From the NCBI GenBank assembly GCA_944391155.1, contig CALXSO010000067.1, positions 1 through 10,160 on the forward strand: a DNA stretch of 10,160 nt. The letters are read 5' to 3'. The notes under the pieces are model-generated. The model was given only the letters and a program-made list of their open reading frames with translations. It made no database searches and had not been told where the DNA came from. Of this stretch, positions 1 through 6,490 are shown piece by piece. A program made the position numbers and the translations under genes. The DNA is from an uncultured Clostridia bacterium (GTDB taxonomy: Bacteria; Bacillota; Clostridia; TANB77; CAG-508). Each line of letters opens with the position of its first letter. The stretch's first letter is position 1.

Positions 1-31
1 AGAAAATCGGCAATTATTATTTATAAAAACC

Positions 32-514
32 TTATAAATCAATAATGCGAATTTCATTACCATGAGGTAGTAATAGAGTATATAAATCTTCAAATTTTAA
101 AAATACAGTGGCTGTATTTTCCATAGGATGCATACCTATTGTTTGATTTTGTAATTCACTGTCAAATATCATTAAGATATTTTTATCCTTGTTATTTAAT
201 ATGGCAAGTGGTGTAACGCTACCAGGTTTTACTTCTAGCATTTGTTCCATAGCTTCTTGTTTAGCAAAACTAAGACGTTTGCTAGGAATTTTTTCACTTA
301 ATTCTTTGAGGTTGATATTTTTATGCACAAATAAAGAAACAAGATAAAAGTTTTTCTTTTTGGCATCACATAAAAATAGATTGCGAATGACCTTTTCACG
401 ATTAGGAAGATTGGATTTATCGCCTTCTTCTACAGAAAATATAGGTTCATGTTCATATTTAGTGAAAGGTATTTGTTTATCAGTAAGATATTGTAAGATT
501 TCAGCCTTATTCAA
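32..514 (-). CDS. YbaK/ProX-domain aminoacyl-tRNA deacylase (PrdX-like)
   Basis: A 160-residue single-domain protein of the YbaK/ProXp/PrdX family, cytosolic trans-editing enzymes that hydrolyse mischarged tRNA (typically Ala-tRNA-Pro or Cys-tRNA-Pro). Family features visible are the N-terminal helix leading to EHEP (residues 21-24), the NLFL block (45-48), the GSVTPLAILN motif from about residue 98, and the C-terminal HPMENTATV block. Length is normal for free-standing PrdX-like proteins. The start is TTG (514-512): no ATG fits, and GGAG (complement of 523-526) lies 8 nt upstream. In most relatives the residue before NLFL is a lysine; here it is Arg44, so catalytic details may differ. The gene follows the PucR gene on the same strand but has its own likely promoter. 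Family assignment is firm; the exact tRNA substrate is not known from sequence. Confidence 0.88.
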   Translation of the reverse strand: MNKAEILQYLTDKQIPFTKYEHEPIFSVEEGDKSNLPNREKVIRNLFLCDAKKKNFYLVSLFVHKNINLKELSEKIPSKRLSFAKQEAMEQMLEVKPGSVTPLAILNNKDKNILMIFDSELQNQTIGMHPMENTATVFLKFEDLYTLLLPHGNEIRIIDL

Positions 515-542
515 AATAAAATCTCCTTTAATTTTTTATAAG

Positions 543-556
543 TAAAGATATTATAT
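543..556 (-). promoter_or_regulatory. Extended -10 promoter for the deacylase gene
   Basis: On the minus strand a TG-A-TATAAT extended -10 element (TATAAT is the complement of 550-555) lies about 35 nt before the TTG start, inside the short gap after the PucR gene. No good -35 hexamer is visible, which is acceptable for extended -10 promoters. In DNA this AT-rich such matches arise by chance, so the call is moderate. Confidence 0.4.
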
Positions 557-584
557 CATAATAAAAAAATAAGAGATTATTATT

Positions 585-1775
585 TTATTGGAGAAATTTC
601 TTGATTAAGATAGCGTTGAAAAAATTTAAACGAGTAAACGCATCATTTAAAGAAGTATTAGTAATTTCTTCAATACGCTGTAATCTATATTTTATGGTAT
701 TGCGATGAATGAATAATGTTTCGGCTGTTTGATTTAAATTACAATTTTTATTTAGGTATACTTCTAAAGTTTGTATTAAATTAGTATTATACTTTTTATC
801 ATAAGCCATTAAACTATATAGTATATTATGCACAAAATTCTCTAATAGAGTTTTATTGTTTATATCGTAAAATAATTGATATAAACCTAATTGTTCATAA
901 TAATAAATCATATTTTTTTGTTTTTGTTTAATAGCTAGATTAATACATTTTGAGGCTTGTTCATAACTGAGTTTATATTTTTCTAGTGATTTTTGTCGTG
1001 TACCAATGCCAATATTTACAATATAGTTAGGGTGATTTTCTTTAATATAGTTTAATATCTGCGGGAAAAGTGTATTTAATGTATCGAGAGAAGTATTATT
1101 AACATTAATTAAAGCGATGATATTTTTAGTATAACTAGAGGATAAAATGGGAATATGTTCATTTTCAAATAATGTATGAATAAATTGACATATAGTATCT
1201 TTATCCACATCATTTAAAATAATGGCGTTTTTACTTTGAGGTAAAAGAAAATTGATTTCAAAGAATTGTAAATATCCATCAAAAGGAAAATTTACTTCTT
1301 GACTTTGATATTTTAGATAATCAAGAGATAAATTAGTGTTAAAAATGATACTAAATAATAAATCTTTGTGTTTGTCATTAATCAAATTAATACTAGCAAT
1401 AGCATGACCTAGTTCTTCAAAAATATCAACAAGTGGAGTATCCCATGGTATAAGAAATAAAGGAAAATGTTTCTGATTACTTAAATCTATGACAGATTGA
1501 GGAATTTGTTCAATATAATTTGGCCCAATGAGTAATAGTGCACCAGATATATTTAAAGAAATAGCCTCTTTTAAAAAATTATACAGATTAAAATCTTTTT
1601 CATGAATAACCATTTTGCTGACAATCAAAAGTTCTCCACCATGTACCCATTTTGCAAGATGAATGGATTCTGCCTTATAACTCCAGCGAATGATTTTATG
1701 TAAACCTTTATTTCCTGCAATTATTTTCATTTTAGATAAAGATGGTAATTTAAATAAATCTTTACATTGAAACAT
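585..1775 (-). CDS. PucR-family transcriptional regulator
   Basis: A 396-residue regulator with the PucR layout. The N-terminal PucR domain (about residues 5-130) carries the typical pattern of a 'GLxxxIRW' turn and a 'GGELLIVSK' strand. A central divergent sensor/GGDEF-like region follows, and then the C-terminal PucR helix-turn-helix (about 330-395) with NQTAETLFIHRNTIKYRLQR at roughly 348-367. PucR proteins are cytosolic activators or repressors of catabolic genes for purines, allantoin and other nitrogen compounds. ATG at 1775 is chosen over an upstream in-frame TTG at 1790 because GGAGGT (complement of 1783-1788) sits 7 nt before it; the TTG would overlap this site. It is divergent from the symporter/creatininase/deaminase set, the usual place for a pathway-specific regulator, so control of that set is a reasonable inference. 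The ligand is unknown. Confidence 0.9.
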   Translation of the reverse strand: MFQCKDLFKLPSLSKMKIIAGNKGLHKIIRWSYKAESIHLAKWVHGGELLIVSKMVIHEKDFNLYNFLKEAISLNISGALLLIGPNYIEQIPQSVIDLSNQKHFPLFLIPWDTPLVDIFEELGHAIASINLINDKHKDLLFSIIFNTNLSLDYLKYQSQEVNFPFDGYLQFFEINFLLPQSKNAIILNDVDKDTICQFIHTLFENEHIPILSSSYTKNIIALINVNNTSLDTLNTLFPQILNYIKENHPNYIVNIGIGTRQKSLEKYKLSYEQASKCINLAIKQKQKNMIYYYEQLGLYQLFYDINNKTLLENFVHNILYSLMAYDKKYNTNLIQTLEVYLNKNCNLNQTAETLFIHRNTIKYRLQRIEEITNTSLNDAFTRLNFFNAILIKKFLQ

Positions 1776-1945
1776 AAGGAACACCTCCAATAAGGGATAA
1801 TATATGTGAAAAATTATAACATATATAATATAGTATAATCATGATTTTATAATTATAAGAGAAAGTGTTTTGTAAGTTTTGCACAAAATATATGAAATAT
1901 CTTTGTAGAAACAGTATAAAATTTATGTTATTAGAATAAATCATG

Positions 1946-1974
1946 TTGACTTTTAAGTTATAAATAGATATGAT
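1946..1974 (+). promoter_or_regulatory. Promoter of the small membrane protein/symporter operon
   Basis: TTGACT (1946-1951), a 17-nt spacer and TATGAT (1969-1974) form a good sigma-70/sigma-A type promoter. The expected start near 1981 gives a leader of about 112 nt before the first gene, long enough to include the hairpin at 2012-2072. Confidence 0.7.
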
Positions 1975-2011
1975 ATGAACATCAAGAAAATAATATAAAA
2001 GATAAACAAGG

Positions 2012-2072
2012 AAGTTTATACATTAAATAATTGTAATAGAATTTGGCAATTATTTTTGTATAAGCTTTTTTT
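2012..2072 (+). terminator. Terminator-like hairpin in the operon leader (possible attenuator)
   Basis: Two stacked stems: AAGTTTATACA (2012-2022) pairs with TGTATAAGCTT (2057-2067), with one G-U, and AAATAATTG (2025-2033) pairs perfectly with CAATTATTT (2047-2055). The loop has 13 nt. A run of seven T (2066-2072) follows directly. The hairpin sits between the promoter and the ribosome binding site of the first gene, so transcription through it must be partial or conditional. No known riboswitch core is recognisable and no clear antiterminator partner was found. Confidence 0.65.
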
Positions 2073-2092
2073 ATTTTAAGGAGGAATTTATT

Positions 2093-2263
2093 ATGGAAAC
2101 ATGGGTAATTATGTTAGGTTGTCAGGCTGCTACAGCTATATTATCTTTAGGAGTAGTTTTAAATTTTATGTATAAAAAAGAACCGTTAGACGAAGTTGAT
2201 GTTCAAATGATAAATGAAACAAAACAAATAAATGTTAAAGAAACACATGCTATGGGAGTATAA
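2093..2263 (+). CDS. Small single-pass membrane protein, probable symporter accessory protein
   Basis: A 56-residue protein. Residues 5-26 (VIMLGCQAATAILSLGVVLN) form one hydrophobic membrane segment, followed by a positively charged YKKE edge and a polar, acidic tail (about 30-56). The start is well supported: AAGGAGG at 2078-2084 lies 8 nt before the ATG. It directly precedes a sodium:solute symporter gene. Short one-segment proteins in this position are known from many genomes and are labelled symporter small accessory proteins; their molecular role is largely undefined. A T-tailed hairpin separates it from the symporter, so it can probably be made in excess of it. The family assignment rests on size, topology and context. 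Confidence 0.72.
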   Translation: METWVIMLGCQAATAILSLGVVLNFMYKKEPLDEVDVQMINETKQINVKETHAMGV

Positions 2264-2297
2264 AATTGAATAATATAGATTTAATAATAAACAATGG

Positions 2298-2353
2298 AGT
2301 TTATAGAATATATAAATTGAAATATCAATAAATATATTCTATAAACTTTTTTT
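2298..2353 (+). terminator. Intrinsic terminator between the small gene and the symporter
   Basis: A perfect 16-bp inverted repeat, arms 2298-2313 and 2332-2347, with an 18-nt loop and a T-rich tail (2347-2353 and beyond). It lies inside the presumed operon, only about 27 nt before the symporter start, with no room for a normal promoter after it. Partial readthrough would give more small protein than symporter. Confidence 0.72.
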
Positions 2354-2379
2354 ATTTTTTATAAAAAGGAGAGGCTATA

Positions 2380-3852
2380 ATGACGTTACAGGAATTATCA
2401 ATAATATTCTTTTTTGGATTTTTAGTTTTTGTAGGAATAGTAGCATATTTTTCTAGTAAACAAAAAGCAGCTGGTGTATCTGCTGATGTTGAATATTATT
2501 TAGGTGGACACAGTACTCCTACAGTAGTATTAGCCTTTTCTTATGTAACATCTTCAATTAGTGCAGCTTGTTTCATGGGAGATCCAGGGATTATGTCTAC
2601 AGTGGGTTGGCCATATTATTGGGTAGTTATCGCTATTGTGCCAGGTTTAATCATTCCAGCTGTATTGCTTATGCCAAAAATGAGACAGCAAGCAGAAAAA
2701 CTGGGTTCATTAACCATTCCTGAATACTTAGGACAAAGATATAATAGTACAGCATTGCGTTTAATAATTGCAGGTGTAGTTTCTATATTTTATATTTTTC
2801 CGTTAGTAGCTCAATTTAAAGGAGCAGCTGTTTTATTAGAATCTTTTACTGGGATTTCTTTTAATATGGGATTAGCTATTATAACAGTTGTAATTATTTT
2901 TTATGTTATTGTTGGTGGTTTAAGATCGGTAGCTTGGACTGATTTTGTACAAGGTTTACCAATGTTGGTTATTAGTATAGTTTTATTGGTTGTTTCGTTA
3001 AATGCCGTTGGTGGTTTTAGTGGTTTAGAAGAAAAATTAGCACAGATTGATCCTAATATGTTGAAGGTCGTTCAAGATGAAGCACCTGATGCTCAAATGT
3101 CATTATCTGGTGTTTTTGGAAATTTTGTTTTTTGGTGTGTTATTTTTATAAGTCAGCCATATTTATGTTCTCGTTTTTTAGCTATACCAAATGTAAAAAG
3201 AAAAACAATTGGAACATTCTTAATCACAGCTTTAATTTTAAGTGTTATTTACAATAGCTTTTACATTGCAGGTTTAACTGGTAGAGTGTTATTCCCAGAT
3301 GTTAAAGCCGATTATTTGACTGTAACAATGGCAATAAATCTTTTGCCTACAGCAGTTGCAGCTTTTATGATGATTGGTATTTTTGCAGCCATGATGTCTA
3401 CAGCAACTTCTGTTTTATTGGTAATTGGTCAGGCAGTAGGTAGAGATTTTTATTCCAAAACTATAAATAAAAATGCTTCACCAGAAAAAGAAGTTTTAGT
3501 TACTAGAATTGCGATTGTAGTAGTAGCATTTATTTGTTTTGCATTTAATTATGTTGATCCACCAGAATTTTTATCTGTTGTATTGTATTTGGGATTGAGT
3601 GGAATAGGTTCTTGCATTGGTATTCCATTATTTGCAGCTATTGTCTCTAAAAAATCAACAAAAGAAGGAGCTATTGTTTCCTCTATTGTTGGTCCAATTG
3701 CTTATATTATTTTCAATTATGTAGTTGGTTTTAATTTTTGGTTTGCAGGTTTAATGGCTATTGTTGTAGCCGCTATCTGTATGGTAGTAATTTCTGTATT
3801 TATCAATAAAAGGAATAGAGCTTTAATCAGTAATGTAGCAGAAGCTAAATAA
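2380..3852 (+). CDS. Sodium:solute symporter, SSS family
   Basis: A 490-residue integral membrane protein of the SSS family (TC 2.A.21; relatives include PutP and PanF), expected to carry a small organic solute into the cell with sodium. Visible features are a membrane segment at the N terminus (about 7-25), the YYLGGHSTPTVVLAFSYV block in the first core helices (about 40-57), the family signature GGLRSVAWTDFVQGLPML (about 179-196), and around 13 hydrophobic segments in total, ending with a positively charged tail. Length is typical. AGGAG at 2367-2371, 8 nt before the ATG, supports the start. Creatininase and a CodA-like deaminase follow at short spacing, so creatinine, or a similar cyclic amidine or pyrimidine, is the likely cargo. 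This is inferred from context, since SSS sequence alone does not give the substrate. Confidence 0.9.
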   Translation: MTLQELSIIFFFGFLVFVGIVAYFSSKQKAAGVSADVEYYLGGHSTPTVVLAFSYVTSSISAACFMGDPGIMSTVGWPYYWVVIAIVPGLIIPAVLLMPKMRQQAEKLGSLTIPEYLGQRYNSTALRLIIAGVVSIFYIFPLVAQFKGAAVLLESFTGISFNMGLAIITVVIIFYVIVGGLRSVAWTDFVQGLPMLVISIVLLVVSLNAVGGFSGLEEKLAQIDPNMLKVVQDEAPDAQMSLSGVFGNFVFWCVIFISQPYLCSRFLAIPNVKRKTIGTFLITALILSVIYNSFYIAGLTGRVLFPDVKADYLTVTMAINLLPTAVAAFMMIGIFAAMMSTATSVLLVIGQAVGRDFYSKTINKNASPEKEVLVTRIAIVVVAFICFAFNYVDPPEFLSVVLYLGLSGIGSCIGIPLFAAIVSKKSTKEGAIVSSIVGPIAYIIFNYVVGFNFWFAGLMAIVVAAICMVVISVFINKRNRALISNVAEAK

Positions 3853-3888
3853 TAATTTGTTAGATTATTAAAGGAAAGAGGAATTTAT

Positions 3889-4641
3889 ATGTCGTATTTT
3901 ATGCACGATTTAACTTGGCCAGAATTCAATGATAAGAAAGATAAAGTAGTTATTTTACCAATCGGTTCAACAGAGCAACACGCTTTACATCTTCCTTTAT
4001 GTACAGATGCTAAAATAGCAGAACAATTTTCCCTACATTTAGCAGAAAAAATAGATGGAGTAGTGATGCCGACAATCGTTTATGGTTATAAATCAAAACC
4101 TTTAAGCGGTGGCGGTCCATTATTTCCAGGAACAATAGATTTAAATGGTAGTACTTTAATTTATTTAGTTCATGATATATTGATGGAATTAGTAAGAGAT
4201 GGATTTACAAAAATTTTCATTATGAATGCACATTTTGAAAATGAAGCATTCGTAGTTGAAGCAATGGATTTAGTCAATAGAGAAACAAATGGAGCAGCAA
4301 CAATTGTTGAGTCTAATTGGTGGGACCCAATGCCTGAAGATGTGATAGATTTGATATTCGATAAAGTGCCTTTCCAAGGTTGGGCTTTAGAACATGCAGC
4401 TGTAACAGAAACATCTTTGATGTTATATTTTGCACCAGAGCTTTGCAAAATGGATAGAACAGTGGATGTAGTATCAACAAATGCATTGCCTTATTTTAGA
4501 TATCCATTGAAAAAAGATGATGTACCAGAATCAGGAGCATTAGCAAGTTGTGCTTATTCTAGTGCTGAAAAAGGGAAAGTCATAGTGGATAAAGTACTTC
4601 CTGAATTAGTAAATATTTGTAAAAAAGAATTTAATTTATAA
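3889..4641 (+). CDS. Creatininase (creatinine amidohydrolase) family enzyme
   Basis: A 250-residue cytosolic metal-dependent hydrolase that closely follows Pseudomonas creatininase (EC 3.5.2.10, creatinine to creatine) as I remember its sequence. Metal ligands align as Glu29 and His31 in STEQH, Asp40, His115 and Glu117 in NAHFEN. The active-site tryptophan/histidine set is present as Trp145 (NWWD), Trp165 and His169 (GWALEH), as is the block YGYKS..SGGG..FPGT (65-82). These creatininase-specific blocks argue against the other family branches (MftE, ArfB, IolN). The start has AGAGG (3877-3881) 7 nt upstream. It lies 36 nt after the symporter and 43 nt before the CodA-like gene, so it is probably co-transcribed with both. 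No creatinase gene is near, so the fate of any creatine made is open. Hydrolysis of N-methylhydantoin is a possible alternative role. Confidence 0.88.
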   Translation: MSYFMHDLTWPEFNDKKDKVVILPIGSTEQHALHLPLCTDAKIAEQFSLHLAEKIDGVVMPTIVYGYKSKPLSGGGPLFPGTIDLNGSTLIYLVHDILMELVRDGFTKIFIMNAHFENEAFVVEAMDLVNRETNGAATIVESNWWDPMPEDVIDLIFDKVPFQGWALEHAAVTETSLMLYFAPELCKMDRTVDVVSTNALPYFRYPLKKDDVPESGALASCAYSSAEKGKVIVDKVLPELVNICKKEFNL

Positions 4642-4684
4642 TAATTTTATATTATTAGGGTATAACATATAGGAGATATATATT

Positions 4685-5938
4685 ATGAAAAATTTATTTA
4701 TAAACGTTCGTTTAAAAGGAAATAAAGAATTACAATCTATATTAGTTAATGATGGCAAATTTGAAAGAATTGGTAAAATAGAACCACAAGATGATTATAA
4801 TATTATTGATTTAAAAGGAAATCTAGTAGTATCTCCGTATGTAGACCCACATATACATTTAGATTATGTATTTACTGCAAAATTAGAAGGAGCAATTAAT
4901 AAAACCGGAACATTATTTGAAGGTATACAACGTTGGAGTGAAACAAAATCTAAATTCACAAAAGAAGATATAAAATATAGAGCTAAAAAAGCAATAAAAA
5001 AAGAAGTATTAGCAGGAGTTCAATATATTAGAACACATGTAGACGTAACTAATAAAAATTTTGAGGCATTAGAAGCTATTTTAGAGTTAAAAGAAGAATT
5101 AAAAGATATAGTGACAATTCAGATAGTATCTTTTCCGCAAGAAGGAATGTATGCATATAAAAATGGCGTAGAATTAGTCGAAGAAGGTTTAAAAATGGGA
5201 GCAGATTGTGTAGGTGCAATACCTCATTTTGAATATGCTAAAGAATTTGGTGAGAAATCTATTCATAAAGCAGTTGAATTGGCTTTAAAATATGATTGCT
5301 TAATAGATGTTCATTGCGATGAAACAGATGATGATCAATCTCGTTATGTAGAATTATTAGCAGCTCTTACATATATAGAAGGGATAGATAAAAAGACTAC
5401 AGCCAGTCATACTTGTTCATTAGGTTCGGCTAATAATGCTTATGTTTTTAGATTAATGAATTTATTATGTAAAACAAAAATGAATTTTATATCATGTCCA
5501 ACAGAAAATATTTATCTTCAAGGTCGTCAGGATACATATCCAAAACGCAGAGGATTGACAAGAGTAAAAGAATTGAATGATAATCATATAAATGTTTGCT
5601 TTGCTCAAGACTCCATATCAGATCCATGGTATCCTTTAGGAAATGGAAATATGATGAATATTTTAGACCATGGAATTCATATTTGCCAGATGATGTCTTT
5701 TGATGAAATTGATAATGCTTTGGATTTAATAACAATAAATGGAGCTAAAACCATGAACTTAGATGATGTTTATGGAATTGAAATTGGAAATGATGCTAAT
5801 TTTATTGTTATTAATGCTAAAAGTGAATTTGAAGCAGTTTGTGAACGTGCAGGTGTATTAGCTTCTATTAGAAATGGAAAATATTTGTTTAATAAAATTC
5901 CAGAAAAAGTAAATACTGATATTGAATTCTTATCTTAA
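4685..5938 (+). CDS. codA: CodA-like cytosine/creatinine deaminase (amidohydrolase superfamily)
   Basis: A 417-residue amidohydrolase that aligns along its whole length with E. coli cytosine deaminase CodA (from memory). The metal and catalytic set is complete: His56 and His58 (HIH), His210, Glu213 (HCDE), His242 and Asp309, with Gln152 (FPQEG) at the substrate-amide glutamine position and the blocks TLFEGIQRW, TYPKRRG and DPWYPLG. The residues flanking the catalytic Asp differ: CodA has HDD, here it is Gln308-Asp309-Ser310, which suggests a shifted substrate. Some bacterial creatinine deaminases (EC 3.5.4.21, creatinine to N-methylhydantoin plus ammonia) belong to this family, and the creatininase next door favours that reaction. 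Cytosine or isoguanine remain alternatives. AGGAG (4671-4675) lies 9 nt before the ATG. It is the last gene before the terminator at 5965-6011. Confidence 0.87.
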   Translation: MKNLFINVRLKGNKELQSILVNDGKFERIGKIEPQDDYNIIDLKGNLVVSPYVDPHIHLDYVFTAKLEGAINKTGTLFEGIQRWSETKSKFTKEDIKYRAKKAIKKEVLAGVQYIRTHVDVTNKNFEALEAILELKEELKDIVTIQIVSFPQEGMYAYKNGVELVEEGLKMGADCVGAIPHFEYAKEFGEKSIHKAVELALKYDCLIDVHCDETDDDQSRYVELLAALTYIEGIDKKTTASHTCSLGSANNAYVFRLMNLLCKTKMNFISCPTENIYLQGRQDTYPKRRGLTRVKELNDNHINVCFAQDSISDPWYPLGNGNMMNILDHGIHICQMMSFDEIDNALDLITINGAKTMNLDDVYGIEIGNDANFIVINAKSEFEAVCERAGVLASIRNGKYLFNKIPEKVNTDIEFLS

Positions 5939-5964
5939 ATTAGAATAATAATATTTACTAAAAC

Positions 5965-6011
5965 AAAAAAGCTGTAATAACTAAGTAATTTTAGTTATTA
6001 CAGCTTTTTTT
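5965..6011. terminator. Strong, probably bidirectional intrinsic terminator
   Basis: A perfect 20-bp inverted repeat, arms 5965-5984 and 5991-6010, with a 6-nt loop. Rightward transcripts from the symporter/deaminase operon end in a run of seven T (6005-6011). Read leftward, the hairpin ends in six T (complement of 5965-5970), so transcripts from the opposite promoter at 6144-6173 would also stop here. Confidence 0.88.
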
Positions 6012-6138
6012 GTTATATCATGCTAAGTTTTAATTTTTTTGCAGGATATATAGATTAGGACATCAAATGTTACGGTTAATGATAATCTGAATATCTAGAT
6101 TAAAAAATATTCAAATACAACTAATGTTATTGTTAATA
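5971..6138 (-). ncRNA. Candidate leftward non-coding RNA upstream of the cas operon
   Basis: A near-consensus leftward promoter (TTGACA complement of 6168-6173, 18-nt spacer, TATAAT complement of 6144-6149) predicts a start near 6137, and the bidirectional hairpin at 5965-6011 predicts the end, giving an RNA of about 170 nt. No frame of useful length exists in it: the two ATGs lead to stops within a few codons. Position next to the cas promoter suggests a regulatory role, but no repeat-like segment could be identified without the array sequence. Expression is not proven. Confidence 0.45.
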
Positions 6139-6143
6139 GAAAT

Positions 6144-6173
6144 ATTATAAAGGAAAAAGATTTTTTTTGTCAA
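6144..6173 (-). promoter_or_regulatory. Leftward promoter in the cas upstream region
   Basis: On the minus strand TTGACA (complement of 6168-6173), an 18-nt spacer and TATAAT (complement of 6144-6149) match both consensus hexamers exactly. Its -35 hexamer is inside the left arm of the palindrome 6166-6213. Confidence 0.65.
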
Positions 6174-6213
6174 TTTTATAATATATATACTATCTTATTA
6201 TAAAATTGACAAA
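6166..6213. repeat. 18-bp perfect inverted repeat, likely operator
   Basis: TTTGTCAATTTTATAATA (6166-6183) is repeated exactly as its reverse complement at 6196-6213, with a 12-nt spacer. Each arm contains the -35 hexamer of one of two outward-facing promoters. This geometry fits a binding site for a dimeric repressor that would close both promoters. No T-tail follows in the cas direction, so it is not a terminator for that operon. Confidence 0.75.
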
Positions 6214-6234
6214 TGATAATCAGAGTGATAATAT
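6206..6234 (+). promoter_or_regulatory. Promoter of the cas operon
   Basis: TTGACA (6206-6211), a 17-nt spacer ending in TGA, and TAATAT (6229-6234) give a strong promoter with an extended -10. The start is expected near 6241, only about 17 nt before the ATG at 6258 and just ahead of the GGAGGT site. This very short leader also excludes the upstream in-frame ATG at 6213. Confidence 0.75.
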
Positions 6235-6257
6235 TTAAATTGATGGAGGTGTTAATA

Positions 6258-6485
6258 ATGGCTAATAATAAAAATATAGTAGAATTGAGGTCATTATTTA
6301 ATAATAATGAGTGTAAAGAAGATATAGTAGATAAAGTATTTAAAGCTTATAAAAGTGAAAATAAAACTGTAGAACGAAGAATAAGAATTCCAGTAGATTT
6401 AGATTGTATTATTAAAACAGAAAAAATAAATTGTGAAAAATTACTAGAAAAAGCTGTTAGAGATTATTTAGCACTTAAATATTAA
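6258..6485 (+). CDS. Small ribbon-helix-helix-like protein heading the cas operon
   Basis: A 75-residue protein. The second half reads like a CopG/ribbon-helix-helix domain: a strand RRIRIPVDL (40-48), a short helix (about 49-56), a turn KIN, and a helix CEKLLEKAVRDYLAL (59-73) with the typical pattern of antitoxin and repressor RHH proteins. The first half (1-38) is polar and probably helical. The start is set by GGAGGT at 6245-6250, 7 nt before ATG 6258, and by the promoter position; a longer frame from 6213 would begin upstream of the transcript. No toxin gene adjoins it. It is the first gene of the cas transcript and lies beside an 18-bp palindrome at the promoter, so an autorepressor of the cas operon is a sensible guess. 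It is not a standard cas gene that I recognise. Confidence 0.65.
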   Translation: MANNKNIVELRSLFNNNECKEDIVDKVFKAYKSENKTVERRIRIPVDLDCIIKTEKINCEKLLEKAVRDYLALKY

Positions 6486-6490
6486 ATTTA

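Larger units (their letters stand above)
1776..2092. promoter_or_regulatory. Divergent intergenic regulatory region
   Basis: About 317 bases between the PucR gene and the small membrane protein gene, very AT-rich and with no convincing gene. It holds a leftward extended -10 (TGTTATAAT, complement of 1813-1821) about 38 nt before the PucR start, a rightward promoter at 1946-1974, and a leader with a T-tailed hairpin at 2012-2072. A short perfect palindrome, AATCATGATT (1838-1847), lies between the two promoters and could be part of an operator. A 60-codon minus-strand frame over 1762-1944 is not believed to be a gene. Confidence 0.6.
6012..6257. promoter_or_regulatory. Intergenic regulatory region before the cas operon
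   Basis: About 320 bases without a coding gene lie between the deaminase stop and the first gene of the cas operon. After the terminator, this part contains the candidate leftward RNA and a divergent promoter pair whose -35 elements lie in an 18-bp palindrome. No CRISPR repeats are visible. Confidence 0.6.

Noticed and set aside
1762..1944. Minus-strand frame of 60 codons upstream of the PucR gene
   Set aside because: No ribosome binding site, composition of AT-rich spacer, and it overlaps the PucR start and both promoter regions.
6078..6221. Direct repeat AATGATAATC at 6078-6087 and 6212-6221, i.e. a 10-base match between the candidate RNA and the cas promoter spacer, resembling a crRNA-like guide seed
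   Set aside because: The same ten bases also occur at 5576-5585 inside the deaminase gene, and in DNA this AT-rich a match of this length is expected fairly often by chance. No repeat-like handle could be identified next to it.
6213..6257. Longer N terminus for the RHH-like protein from ATG 6213
   Set aside because: The promoter -10 lies at 6229-6234, so this ATG is upstream of the expected transcript start; GGAGGT at 6245-6250 clearly serves ATG 6258.
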